DNA of 64,000 nucleotides from Proteobacteria bacterium 005FR1. GTDB lineage: Bacteria > Pseudomonadota > Gammaproteobacteria > Pseudomonadales > Cellvibrionaceae. Of the stretch, positions 1 through 7,452 are shown one piece after another. Where the stretch lies: positions 1,920,309 to 1,984,308 of the forward strand of contig WACF01000001.1 in NCBI GenBank assembly GCA_026192395.1, read 5' to 3'. The notes beneath the pieces were generated by a model. The model was given only the letters and a program-made list of their open reading frames with translations. It was not told the origin of the DNA and ran no database searches. The position numbers were made by a program, and so were the translations under genes. The stretch's first letter is position 1, and each line of letters starts with the position of its first letter.

Positions 1-1173
1 TTGATCCGCTTCGCGTTGCGCTTGCTTCTCAACGCCATCGGTGTCGATCAGGCGATTAATGCCGTCGTAAGTACTGCTGCGAAAGTCTGCAGCCAATGAT
101 AATTCCCAACTGCTGGAGACACGCCAGTCGATCCCGACGCCGACACTATGACGGGTGGGGGAATAGCTGAAGAATTCATTGTCCGTGAGCAAATCGTCGC
201 GGTTGTTGCTTTCAAAACGGTAACCCAGATCGAAACTGAGAGCTTCGCCCGGGAAGCGCCACTTCGCTTCCACTACATGCTGCCAGCCGTCCAGATGTTC
301 GAAAAATTCTCCGCCGCTGTGATTGCTGGGCGTGTAGGCCAGATTGAACCAGCTGTTGCCCACCGGACGCTGGAGGCGTAGCAGCAATTTGTTCTGCGTG
401 GTGAGCTCATCTCCGTCGAGATCGGTAGCAATGTTCGCCAATCCGACTTCGCTGTGCCAGGTCTCGTACTGTTTGTGGCGTGACAGGCCAACACTGCGCG
501 CGTCGATATCGAGGCTTTCGAATTCCTGATACTGACGACTGTAGAGAAAGCCGTGCGCGCGCCAGCCATCGGCGGCCGAACCGCGCAGGTAATACTGCGC
601 CCAGGCGAAGTATTCGTTGAAGCTGTCTTCCGCGTCCGAGCTGTTCAGCTGGATGTCGTCCTGCAGACTGAAGGCGTTGTCATCGTTGCCGGTGGCGAGA
701 TGTAAGATTGCGTCGAAACGATCGATTGGCGCAGGTGGCGACTCGTCCAGCTGTTGGGGCGACAGTCTGGCCAGACGAGCGTCCACCACTCGGCGGAGCT
801 TTTCCGACTGACTTTCGACGGCAAGCTGTTGATAGGCAGCACGGGCCGATGCGATCTCACCACGTTTTTCCGCCACGAGAGCCAGGTTGAAGCGGGCCAG
901 CTCCCGCCACTCAGAGTCGATCAGCAAACGCGCGAAGGTCTCGGCCGCCTGTTCATAGCGTCCCAACTTGAGGTAAGTCAGTCCGGTGTTGTAGGTGAGA
1001 GTCGGGCTGCTGTTGCCTTCCCTTCGCGCCTCCAGAAATGCCTCGAGTGCACGGCTGTACTCGCCGCTTCGGAAAGCGGCGGTACCCTCTTCAAAGCTGC
1101 TTTGCGCAGCAGCGCTCAGTGGTGCCAATAGCAGAGTCAGCAGAAGGGCTCGGGAAAATCGGTCTCTGATCAT
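1..1173 (-). CDS. TPR-containing outer-membrane beta-barrel protein (3' end outside window)
   Basis: The reading frame starts with ATG at 1173 and runs open to the left edge, giving 391 codons without a stop. Residues 1-22 form a Sec signal peptide (RALLLTLLLAPLSAAAQ). Residues about 23-120 look like tetratricopeptide helices (TYNTGLTYLKLGRYEQAAETF). From about residue 135 on, alternating aromatic and polar strands (YFAWAQYYLRG, HGFLYSRQYQEF, WHSEVGLANI) look like an outer-membrane beta-barrel. A periplasmic TPR joined to a barrel is typical of envelope export or surface-assembly proteins, but I cannot name a substrate. It lies downstream of the sigma/anti-sigma genes on the same strand, but a good terminator (1206-1236) separates it from the gene before it, so it may be transcribed on its own. 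The C-terminus is missing because of the window edge. Confidence 0.75.
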   Translation of the reverse strand, partial: MIRDRFSRALLLTLLLAPLSAAAQSSFEEGTAAFRSGEYSRALEAFLEARREGNSSPTLTYNTGLTYLKLGRYEQAAETFARLLIDSEWRELARFNLALVAEKRGEIASARAAYQQLAVESQSEKLRRVVDARLARLSPQQLDESPPAPIDRFDAILHLATGNDDNAFSLQDDIQLNSSDAEDSFNEYFAWAQYYLRGSAADGWRAHGFLYSRQYQEFESLDIDARSVGLSRHKQYETWHSEVGLANIATDLDGDELTTQNKLLLRLQRPVGNSWFNLAYTPSNHSGGEFFEHLDGWQHVVEAKWRFPGEALSFDLGYRFESNNRDDLLTDNEFFSYSPTRHSVGVGIDWRVSSSWELSLAADFRSSTYDGINRLIDTDGVEKQAQREADQ

Positions 1174-1205
1174 TACATCAACTCGCCATACTCACTGCGT
1201 AAACG

Positions 1206-1236
1206 AAAAAACAGGCCGTCCGGGGACGACCTGTTT
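1206..1236 (-). terminator. Rho-independent terminator after the Ala-rich exported protein gene
   Basis: On the minus strand AAACAGG and CCTGTTT form a 7-bp stem, continued by GTC/GAC pairs after one mismatch, followed directly by a run of six T. It lies between the stop at 1273 and the start at 1173, so it should end the sigma-operon transcript. Confidence 0.7.
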
Positions 1237-1272
1237 CCGCTGGGGTTCAGTTAAGAATAGCAAAGGATTCCG

Positions 1273-1803
1273 CTAGTCACCCGCATTGTCGCGCGCTGCA
1301 CTGGCCGCAGCGTCCCTGGCTGCAGCGGTAGCGCCGCGGGCATTATCCCGCGCATTGTCCTGCGCGTCCCCTGCCCGCCCTGGAACCTGGGCCGGCAGAT
1401 TTTCCCGAACATCGCTGGGCACACGTTCCAGCGCACCGCGGGCGATATCGTTCTTCACCCTCTCCTGAGCCTGGCTGGCGGCTTCGCTGGCCAGACCGGC
1501 AGCGTTTTCGCGGGCTTCACGCGCCTTCTCACGACCTTCGCTGGCTTTTCCCTGCGCTTTCTGACGGGCAGCGTTGGCGGTTTCCAGTCCGAACGCGGCG
1601 TTTTCGCGAGCTTCTTCGCTGGCCTCTGCCGGCAATTCAATACTGTTGATGACGTCTTCAGCGCTCTCGCCCTCGTCGACTACCGTGAGCGACACATCCA
1701 GATCGTCCTGGGCATCCTGAGCGGTGTCCTGGGCAAGGGTTGGTGCCGCCAGCAGAGCCGTGGACAGGAGCAGAACGCTAAATGACGTAATTCGGATTTT
1801 CAT
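1273..1803 (-). CDS. Exported Ala-rich helical protein of unknown function
   Basis: Start ATG at 1803 is chosen because AGGAGG lies about 7 bases upstream; an in-frame GTG at 1809 overlaps that ribosome site and is unlikely. The 176-residue product has a signal peptide (FSVLLLSTALLAAPTLAQ). The mature part is dominated by Ala, Arg, Glu, Asp and Asn in loose repeats such as REKAREARENAAG and DNARDNARGATAAARD, predicted as long amphipathic helix, much like LEA or apolipoprotein-type proteins. No catalytic motif is visible. It follows the anti-sigma gene by about 37 bases, so it is probably co-transcribed with the ECF sigma factor and may be part of its stress regulon. Function is unknown; an envelope-protective or membrane-associated role is inference only. 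Confidence 0.75.
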   Translation of the reverse strand: MKIRITSFSVLLLSTALLAAPTLAQDTAQDAQDDLDVSLTVVDEGESAEDVINSIELPAEASEEARENAAFGLETANAARQKAQGKASEGREKAREARENAAGLASEAASQAQERVKNDIARGALERVPSDVRENLPAQVPGRAGDAQDNARDNARGATAAARDAAASAARDNAGD

Positions 1804-1840
1804 AATCACCTCCTGGGTGCTTAGAAGAGAAATCGCTTAT

Positions 1841-2548
1841 TCAGGCAGATTGGGTGGAACGGTCGTTGCCGCTGCTGCGAAGCTGCGGCTGGACGGGCAC
1901 GCGGAATTCCTTACGGCGTCCCTGGTGTTCCAGCATCACAACAATCTCGCTGTCGGCACTTTGCAAGGCTTCATACAGATCGCTTCTCACCTGCACGGGC
2001 AGCACCAGCTTGTTTGCCCCGGCAGTGAGGTCGGCGTTCCACTGCAGATGCCGGGAGTCCGCATAACCCTTCAGGGCCAGATGCGCGGGCAGATCGATGG
2101 TCAGGGTGACGCTCTCAAGGGTGCGGCCGCTGTTGAGCACCAGCTGCACCGGTTCCAGATCCTGGAACTGAGTCGACCCTTGCTCGCTCGCCAGCTCACC
2201 ACCCGGGGCAGTCAGCGAAGCGTCGAATACCGGGTTATTCTGCCAAAGCAGCCCCACCAGAACCGCTACCACCAGGCCCGCTGCTGCAGCCAGCGGAGCC
2301 AGGCCGCCTCGCCGCTTTGCCAGCGCCTGATCGGGTGCGGGTGCGGCGGCAAAGGCGGCGTTCAATACTCTGCGCTCGAAGTCCGGATCGGCTTTTGGCA
2401 TTGGCAGGCTGCTCAGAAGTCGCTGCGTCCGAAGGTCATCGGCATACTCGCGGCAATCGCGACAAGCGCGCAGGTGTTCGGCCAGGCTCTTGAGTCCTGT
2501 GTTGCCGGCGCCTTTTTCAAGCTGTGATTTGATGTCGCTGCACTTCAT
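1841..2548 (-). CDS. Zinc-type transmembrane anti-sigma factor
   Basis: The 235-residue protein begins with a ZAS-like anti-sigma domain: H25-x3-C29-x2-C32 (HLRACRDC) is the classic His-Cys-Cys motif that binds zinc and wraps the sigma factor. A single membrane helix spans about residues 82-102 (GLVVAVLVGLLW), followed by a roughly 130-residue beta-rich periplasmic domain. It would hold the neighbouring ECF sigma factor inactive at the inner membrane until an envelope signal arrives. The gene lies directly downstream of the sigma gene (39 bases apart), the usual order for such pairs. The periplasmic domain ends in a charged tail and has no family that I recognise. Confidence 0.85.
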   Translation of the reverse strand: MKCSDIKSQLEKGAGNTGLKSLAEHLRACRDCREYADDLRTQRLLSSLPMPKADPDFERRVLNAAFAAAPAPDQALAKRRGGLAPLAAAAGLVVAVLVGLLWQNNPVFDASLTAPGGELASEQGSTQFQDLEPVQLVLNSGRTLESVTLTIDLPAHLALKGYADSRHLQWNADLTAGANKLVLPVQVRSDLYEALQSADSEIVVMLEHQGRRKEFRVPVQPQLRSSGNDRSTQSA

Positions 2549-2587
2549 GGCTGTATTCCGGTTTGCTTATTCCCGTTTCCTTGTCTC

Positions 2588-3157
2588 TTAACACGCTTTA
2601 GAAGCGACAAGGGTTCCCGCCTCCAGTACCGCCTTCAATCTTTTCCGGCCGCGGTGCAGACGCGACTTGACGGTACCGACGCTGATGTCGAGGATGTCCG
2701 CCACGTCCAGAGCGGAGTGACCTTCGACGTCGTGCAGAAGAATCACGTCCCGCTGGTGGTCGTCCAGGTGTTCCATCGCCTGATTGAGAGCCCGCTGCAA
2801 CTCCAGGCGCTCGCTGTCCTGGCTGCTGTCGGCTGTCATTTCTTCGAAGAAGCGATCATCGCTGTGCCAGTCGGTGCTGGCATCGATCGGGGAGTTGACC
2901 TTGCGTCGATACAGGTCCACGTAACGGCGGTAGAGCACCTTGATCAACCAGGGTTGAAGCTTGTCCACCGCCGCCAGTTCGTCCAGCCGGGGAATCAGGC
3001 GGGTGAGAACGTCCTGTACGAGGTCTTCCGCCTCATCGCGATTCTGCGTCCATCGGTAGGCCATTCGGTACATCAGACCGATGTGTGGCCGCACCAGGGC
3101 GGTGAAGCGATCTTCGCGGCGCAGGGGCGCCTGGAACACACGGGTAAGCCAGGTCAA
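2588..3157 (-). CDS. ECF-type RNA polymerase sigma factor
   Basis: This is a sigma-70 family extracytoplasmic-function factor. Sigma region 2 is seen at about residues 18-85 (RPHIGLMYRMAYRWTQNRDE and the DLVQDVL core), and region 4 at about 130-180 (LDDHQRDVILLHDVEGHSA, followed by the helix-turn-helix DISVGTVKSRLHRGRKRL). I place the start at TTG 3157 (189 aa), the usual family length. The frame stays open to an ATG at 3310, but that extra 51-residue stretch resembles no sigma region and would run over the hairpin upstream of the next gene. It is followed by its anti-sigma gene, so it probably activates its own operon, as many such factors do. No ECF promoter was confidently read. Confidence 0.87.
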   Translation of the reverse strand: MTWLTRVFQAPLRREDRFTALVRPHIGLMYRMAYRWTQNRDEAEDLVQDVLTRLIPRLDELAAVDKLQPWLIKVLYRRYVDLYRRKVNSPIDASTDWHSDDRFFEEMTADSSQDSERLELQRALNQAMEHLDDHQRDVILLHDVEGHSALDVADILDISVGTVKSRLHRGRKRLKAVLEAGTLVASKAC

Positions 3158-3308
3158 ATCGAAATTCCCAGGGTTGAGGATGCGGCTGTCGCAGGCCCAC
3201 AGCGCTTTTGATATTCTGTCAGGCCTTTCCAGTCTAGCAGGCGTGCTCTGGTCCTGGTTTCTCACACGAAGCAGAGCGGGAAGAGGTTCCGCGCATCGCC
3301 TGCACTTC

Positions 3309-3329
3309 AACCGGGAATCGAACCCGGTT
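3309..3329. repeat. 7-bp stem-loop matching a tRNA T-arm
   Basis: AACCGGG and CCCGGTT form a perfect 7-bp stem around a 7-base loop. Read on the minus strand the loop is TTCGATT, so stem and loop together match the T-psi-C arm of a tRNA. No acceptor, anticodon or D arm surrounds it. It lies 20 bases before the GTG start of the CNNM-domain gene and inside the leader of the divergent sigma gene. Confidence 0.75.
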
Positions 3330-3348
3330 CACAATTTCGGGAGTACTC

Positions 3349-4668
3349 GTGGAGCTTCTCATTCTCGCCTTCCTGATTCTGGTGAACGGCGTGTTCGCCA
3401 TGTCGGAGCTGGCGCTGGTCACAGCCAACCGCAATCGGCTCCAGCGCTTCGCAGAAGAGGGTGATGGAAGTGCGCAGGCGGCGCTGCGCCTGCAATCGGA
3501 ACCTACCCAGTTTCTCTCGACCATCCAGATCGGCATCACCGCCATCGGGGTATTCAACGGGATTGTCGGTGAGGCGGCGCTGGCCGAGCCGCTGGCAATC
3601 TGGTTGCAGGGCTTTGGCCTGGAGGCGGGTACCAGCTCCGCCCTTGCCACCTTTCTGGTGGTCGCGATCATCACCTATTTCACAATCGTCGTCGGCGAGC
3701 TGGTGCCCAAGCGCCTCGCCCAGGTGCGCCCGGAAAGCATTGCCCGCTTCATGGCCCGGCCGATTGCAATTCTGGCCAGAATCTCTCATCCCTTTGTGAG
3801 CCTGCTGTCCTTTTCGACCGATACCCTGCTGCGACTGGTGGGCAAAGGTGAACTGCGCAGCGTCAATCTCACCGAGGAAGATATCCACGCAGTACTCGCG
3901 CAAGGTTCCGCGGCCGGCATCATCGAAAAGCAGGAACACCAGATGGTGCGCAATGTGTTCCGCCTCGATGACCGCCAGATCGGCTCGCTGATGACGCCAC
4001 GCGCCGACATCGATTACCTGGATATTCAGCAGCCCTGGGAGACCAGTCTCGAGCGCTTGCTGGAATCGGATCATTCCCGCTTCCCGGTCTGCGACGGCGG
4101 TCTCGACAAGATCCTCGGAATCACCACCACCAAGCGCCTGCTCAAGAGCAAGCTGCGCGGCGAAAAGGCGGAACTCGCCCAGGATCTGCAGCCGGCCGTC
4201 TATGTACCGGAGTCACTCACCGGGATGATGCTGCTGGAGCAGTTTCGCGCCTCGGACGTGCAAATGGTTTTCGTGATCGATGAATATGGCGAACTGCAGG
4301 GGCTGGTGACCGTGCACGATGTGCTCGAGGCCCTGGCCGGCGAGTTCAAGACACGCGATCCGGAAGATGTCTGGGCGGTCCAGCGGGACGATGGCTCCTG
4401 GCTGCTGGATGGCCTGACGCCGATCCCCGAGCTGAAGGATATCCTCGAGATGAAAAGCGTCCCCGAGGAGGAGCGCGGCCGCTATCACACCCTGAGCGGC
4501 ATGTTGATGTGGCTCTTCGACCGTTTGCCGCGCACAGCGGACGTGACCGAATGGGAGGACTGGCGCTTCGAGGTGATGGATCTCGACGGCAACCGAATCG
4601 ACAAGGTACTGGCGAGCCGGCTGCCGGAGCCGGAAACCTCGCCGGATTCCGACGAGGAGCGACATTGA
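3349..4668 (+). CDS. CNNM/CorC (HlyC/TlyC-type) transporter with CBS pair
   Basis: This 439-residue protein has the full layout of the family once called haemolysin TlyC/YtfL. An N-terminal CNNM (DUF21) membrane domain covers about residues 1-190 (start ELLILAFLILVNGVFAMSEL, then membrane segments around TFLVVAIITYFTIVVGELVP). A cytoplasmic CBS pair covers about 205-335 (SLMTPRADIDYLD, FVIDEYGELQGLVTVHD). A C-terminal CorC_HlyC domain follows (GSWLLDGLTPI, EWEDWRFEVMDLDGNRIDKV). Such proteins act in magnesium or cobalt efflux or tolerance in the inner membrane. Start is GTG at 3349 with GGGAG five bases upstream. Its stop overlaps the start of the following methyltransferase gene. Confidence 0.92.
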   Translation: MELLILAFLILVNGVFAMSELALVTANRNRLQRFAEEGDGSAQAALRLQSEPTQFLSTIQIGITAIGVFNGIVGEAALAEPLAIWLQGFGLEAGTSSALATFLVVAIITYFTIVVGELVPKRLAQVRPESIARFMARPIAILARISHPFVSLLSFSTDTLLRLVGKGELRSVNLTEEDIHAVLAQGSAAGIIEKQEHQMVRNVFRLDDRQIGSLMTPRADIDYLDIQQPWETSLERLLESDHSRFPVCDGGLDKILGITTTKRLLKSKLRGEKAELAQDLQPAVYVPESLTGMMLLEQFRASDVQMVFVIDEYGELQGLVTVHDVLEALAGEFKTRDPEDVWAVQRDDGSWLLDGLTPIPELKDILEMKSVPEEERGRYHTLSGMLMWLFDRLPRTADVTEWEDWRFEVMDLDGNRIDKVLASRLPEPETSPDSDEERH

Positions 4669-5312
4669 TCGCTGCCCGCCCGCTGTGCGTGGTCTGCGAA
4701 AAGGCGCAGGCGGATCGCTTCCTCGAAATCGGTCAGCAGCGCTATTGGCGGTGCGAGCGTTGTCTCGCCACCTTCCTCGATCCTGCTCAGCTGCCGGATC
4801 AGGAAATGGAACTGGAGCAATATCAACTGCACCAGAATCAGGTGGATGACCCAGGCTACCGGAAGTTTTTGAACCGGTTGGCACAGCCACTGCTCGATCG
4901 ACTGCCGCCGGGCTGCCAGGGACTGGACTACGGTTGCGGCCCCGGTCCGGCATTGGCGGCCATGCTCGAGGAGGCGGGACACTCAGTGGCAGTTTACGAT
5001 CCCTTCTTCCGCCCGGATCGCTCAGTGCTGGAGCGGCAATATGATTTTGTCACCTGCACAGAAGCGGTTGAACACTTCCACCACCCCGCACGGGAGTTCC
5101 GTCGCCTCGACGCCTTGCTCAGGCCCGGCGCCTGGCTCGGCGTCATGACGATGTTCCAGACCGACGATGCCGCCTTCTCCAACTGGCATTATCGCCGCGA
5201 TCCGACCCATGTGGCTTTCTACCGGGAAACTACCTTTCACCGACTGGCCGATGATTTTGGCTGGCGTTGTGAGATCCCCGCCCGCAATGTAGCGCTGCTT
5301 TGGAAGCGCTGA
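4665..5312 (+). CDS. Class I SAM-dependent methyltransferase with N-terminal zinc-ribbon cysteines
   Basis: The TTG at 4665 overlaps the stop of the preceding gene (TTGA) and has GAGGAG upstream, giving 215 residues; longer starts inside the previous gene are rejected. Two cysteine pairs near the N-terminus (CVVC and CERC) suggest a small zinc ribbon. They are followed by a Rossmann methyltransferase domain with the SAM-binding motif LDYGCGPGPA, the acidic strand end VYDPFF and the motif TCTEAVEHFHHP. Translational coupling with the CNNM gene suggests co-expression but no shared pathway. The methyl acceptor cannot be read from the sequence. Confidence 0.85.
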   Translation: MIAARPLCVVCEKAQADRFLEIGQQRYWRCERCLATFLDPAQLPDQEMELEQYQLHQNQVDDPGYRKFLNRLAQPLLDRLPPGCQGLDYGCGPGPALAAMLEEAGHSVAVYDPFFRPDRSVLERQYDFVTCTEAVEHFHHPAREFRRLDALLRPGAWLGVMTMFQTDDAAFSNWHYRRDPTHVAFYRETTFHRLADDFGWRCEIPARNVALLWKR

Positions 5313-5324
5313 AGCGAGCGCATT

Positions 5325-5888
5325 TTATCGTTTTTCGCAGCCGGCCCCGACGCTTGCATTTTCCAGCGGCTCTTGTTGTGCCGCTTCAACCGGCTCGCCT
5401 GTCGGGATCAGTTGAATCGGCACTGCCAGCTCGCCGCGAAGCAGGCCTAGCAAGCCGCTGCGGATGAGACGTTCTTCGCCTTCCAAGTCAGCATGGGCCT
5501 GAGGCAGGTAGCAGGTGCTGCCAATGTGGGTTTTGTCCATCCTGTAGCCGAGCGAACAGCCCATCTTGCACAGCAATTCCAGATATAAATCATTGCGCTG
5601 GCCGGGGCCGGAGCTTGCACTGCAATCCTGCAAACTGTTCATGTAGAGCTTCCAGGCATCCACGACAGCTTTGTCCTGTTTGCCGCTGCCATGGAATTCG
5701 ACGTCGATCATGTTCAGCGCTTCGATCCTGGCGGGGCTTAGTCTGGAGGCCCGGGTCCTCATCAGGGTTTTGAACACCTGCTCGCGACTGGCTCGCCGCT
5801 GACGGTTTCTCTCAAGATACTGACTCACCTGAACCGCAACGATCGGGCCGAGAATAATGGCAATCAGCGTCAATACTTCCAGGACCAC
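5325..5888 (-). CDS. DUF6680-like membrane-anchored protein
   Basis: The start is GTG 5888, with a perfect AGGAGG seven bases upstream, giving 187 residues; the frame extends further upstream but without ribosome-site support. One N-terminal membrane helix (EVLTLIAIILGPIVAVQVS) is followed by a basic stretch (QYLERNRQRRASREQ) and the segment TLMRTRASRLSPARIEALNM, which I recognise as typical of DUF6680 proteins. No enzyme motif is visible and the family has no known function. It is convergent with the methyltransferase gene, 12 bases away, and divergent from arsR, from which it is separated by the ars promoter. Confidence 0.75.
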   Translation of the reverse strand: MVLEVLTLIAIILGPIVAVQVSQYLERNRQRRASREQVFKTLMRTRASRLSPARIEALNMIDVEFHGSGKQDKAVVDAWKLYMNSLQDCSASSGPGQRNDLYLELLCKMGCSLGYRMDKTHIGSTCYLPQAHADLEGEERLIRSGLLGLLRGELAVPIQLIPTGEPVEAAQQEPLENASVGAGCEKR

Positions 5889-6023
5889 GCAGGGCCTCCT
5901 GTCTTTCCCAAGGGCCGTTGGCGAGACCCGGTTTTTGGCAGCCGCCTTTATAGCATCTCCCGTACAGCCAGGGCAGCAGGCCGTTGAGCCTAAGCTGCCA
6001 CGGAAAAAATATGTCCATGGGTG

Positions 6024-6053
6024 TTGACATGTTTCGGATATGTCGAATATTCT
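6024..6053 (+). promoter_or_regulatory. Promoter of the arsenic operon
   Basis: A perfect -35 box TTGACA (6024-6029) is followed after 18 bases by TATTCT (6048-6053), a fair -10. It lies 34 bases before the arsR start. The segment between and just after the boxes is rich in ATAT/GAATAT half-repeats, where an ArsR repressor would be expected to bind, but I cannot define an exact operator. Confidence 0.7.
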
Positions 6054-6086
6054 AGACACATCGACGAATCACAACCGGATTACGCA

Positions 6087-6455
6087 ATGGAACTCCAGCA
6101 AGCCCTCATCGTTTTCGACGCACTCTCCCAGGAGACACGCCTGCAGGCATTCCGCCTTCTGGTGCAGGCGGGCGAAACCGGTTTGCCCGCTGGCGAACTG
6201 AGCCGCGGGTTGGGGATTCCCCACAACACGCTGTCGTTCCACCTGAGCCATCTCTCCAATGCGGGGGTGGTGAATTCCCGCAAGGAAGGTCGCTCGGTGA
6301 TCTACTCGGCGAACTTCGAGACGATGAATGGATTGATCAGCTTCCTGGTGAAGGACTGCTGTCGCGGCGAGTTCGCCACCATCGATGAGGATCAACAAAA
6401 GGGCTGTTCGGTTATCACCTTAAACAACTGCTGCGAGAGCAGCGAATCGCAATAG
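6087..6455 (+). CDS. arsR: ArsR-family arsenic-responsive repressor
   Basis: A 122-residue winged-helix protein of the ArsR/SmtB family: the recognition region is HNTLSFHLSHLSNAGVVNS, followed by the wing (REGRSVIYS-like, here KEGRSVIYS). It should repress the operon from the promoter at 6024-6053 and release DNA when As(III) binds. The cysteines are not in the classic helix-3 CVC position. They lie near the C-terminus as C91-C92, C107 and C115-C116, resembling the Acidithiobacillus type (C95, C96, C102). The frame is open upstream to 6021, but ATG 6087 matches the family N-terminus (MELQQALIVFDALSQETRLQ). It is the first gene of arsR-arsI-arsC-acr3. Confidence 0.93.
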   Translation: MELQQALIVFDALSQETRLQAFRLLVQAGETGLPAGELSRGLGIPHNTLSFHLSHLSNAGVVNSRKEGRSVIYSANFETMNGLISFLVKDCCRGEFATIDEDQQKGCSVITLNNCCESSESQ

Positions 6456-6479
6456 GTCTTGGACAAGAGGAGTCAGGCC

Positions 6480-6908
6480 ATGAAGCGTTTACATCTGCAT
6501 GTCGGCGTCAAGAATCTGGAAGAAAGTATTCGTTTTTACAGCGTACTGTTCGGCGCGGAACCGGTGAAAGTGAAAGGCGATTACGCCAAGTGGATGCTGG
6601 AAGATCCGCGCATCAACTTTGCGATCTCCACCCGCACTAAAAACAAGGGCGTTGACCACCTTGGTCTGCAGGTGGACGAACCGGAAGAGCTGGAAGCGGT
6701 ACGCGAGCATCTCAAGCAGGCGGACACCGCCATGCTGAACGAAGGCGAAACCATCTGCTGCTACGCCCGTTCCGACAAATCCTGGGTGCGCGACCCGGAT
6801 GGACTTGCCTGGGAGGCCTACCACACCATGGAAGATGCGGAGCTGTTCTCTGCCAAGAGTGAACCTGCCGCCAAGAGCGAAGCCACCGCAAAAGCCTGCT
6901 GCGCTTGA
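6480..6908 (+). CDS. ArsI/CadI-family metalloenzyme (organoarsenical C-As lyase or cadmium-induced protein)
   Basis: A 142-residue vicinal-oxygen-chelate (glyoxalase-fold) protein starting at ATG 6480 with GAGGAG upstream. Candidate metal ligands are H5 or H7, H60 (GVDHLGLQ) and E112 (WEAYHTM). The vicinal pair C93-C94 in TICCYARSDKSWVRDPDG matches the arsenic-binding cysteines of ArsI, which cleaves the carbon-arsenic bond of methyl- or phenyl-As(III). A second pair (ACCA) ends the protein. Many database entries call the family CadI. In this ars operon an organoarsenical lyase role is the better guess, but substrate specificity cannot be proven from sequence. Confidence 0.88.
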   Translation: MKRLHLHVGVKNLEESIRFYSVLFGAEPVKVKGDYAKWMLEDPRINFAISTRTKNKGVDHLGLQVDEPEELEAVREHLKQADTAMLNEGETICCYARSDKSWVRDPDGLAWEAYHTMEDAELFSAKSEPAAKSEATAKACCA

Positions 6909-6918
6909 TCCGTCAAAT

Positions 6919-6946
6919 GACCAGTAGCCCGCCAGGGCTGCTGGTC
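6919..6946. repeat. 12-bp intra-operon hairpin
   Basis: GACCAGTAGCCC and GGGCTGCTGGTC pair over 12 positions with one G-T wobble around a 4-base loop GCCA, in the 52-base gap between the arsI-like gene and arsC. There is no T run after it, so it is more likely an mRNA-processing or stability element than a terminator. Confidence 0.6.
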
Positions 6947-6960
6947 GCGAGTGTCCAATC

Positions 6961-7452
6961 ATGATCAAACTTCTCTTTATCTGCACACATAACCGCTGTC
7001 GGAGCATTCTGGCCGAAGCGATCTCACGTCATGTCGCGGGCGACCAGATTGAATCCGCCAGCGCCGGTAGTCAGGCCGTGGAAAACGTTCACCCTCTCAC
7101 ACTCAGGTATCTGCGCGAGCGCGGCATCTCTACGGATGGACTGCGCAGCAAGTCCTGGGACGAGGTGGAAGACTTTAATCCCGATGCAGTGATCACGGTG
7201 TGTGACAGTGCCGCCAATGAAGTCTGTCCGGCGTGGATGAACTCTTCGCTGGAGAGAAAGGCGCTGAAGGTTCACTGGGGACTTCCCGATCCGTCGCGAG
7301 CGAAAGGCTCAGAGCAAGAGATCGCCGCTGCATTCACCGGGGTCATGGATACGCTGGAAAAGCGGGTTCGCAGCCTGGCGACAGAAGATCTCGAATCAAT
7401 GAGCCCCGACGAGTTGAAACGGATTCTTGAGGACCTGTCGGAGCTGAACTGA
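6961..7452 (+). CDS. arsC: Arsenate reductase, low-molecular-weight phosphatase type
   Basis: The 163-residue protein has the tyrosine-phosphatase-like P-loop C8-x5-R14-S (CTHNRCRS), where C8 attacks arsenate. The further cysteines C81 and C89 ([13 protein letters not shown]) match the relay pair of the thioredoxin-coupled plasmid pI258-type ArsC, so thioredoxin is the likely electron donor. The acid motif GLPDPS is also present. It reduces As(V) to As(III) in the cytoplasm for export by the next gene product. The C-terminal extension of about 25 residues ([20 protein letters not shown]) is helical and unusual. Its stop overlaps the acr3 start by one base (TGATG), which implies translational coupling. 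Confidence 0.93.
   Translation: MIKLLFICTHNRCRSILAEAISRHVAGDQIESASAGSQAVENVHPLTLRYLRERGISTDGLRSKSWDEVEDFNPDAVITVCDSAANEVCPAWMNSSLERKALKVHWGLPDPSRAKGSEQEIAAAFTGVMDTLEKRVRSLATEDLESMSPDELKRILEDLSELN

Noticed and set aside
3158-3310. N-terminal extension of the sigma factor
   Set aside because: The extra 51 residues match no sigma region and would run across the hairpin and the divergent promoter zone.
3270-3345. A tRNA gene around the T-arm-like hairpin
   Set aside because: No acceptor stem, D arm or anticodon arm can be drawn at the required distances on either strand.
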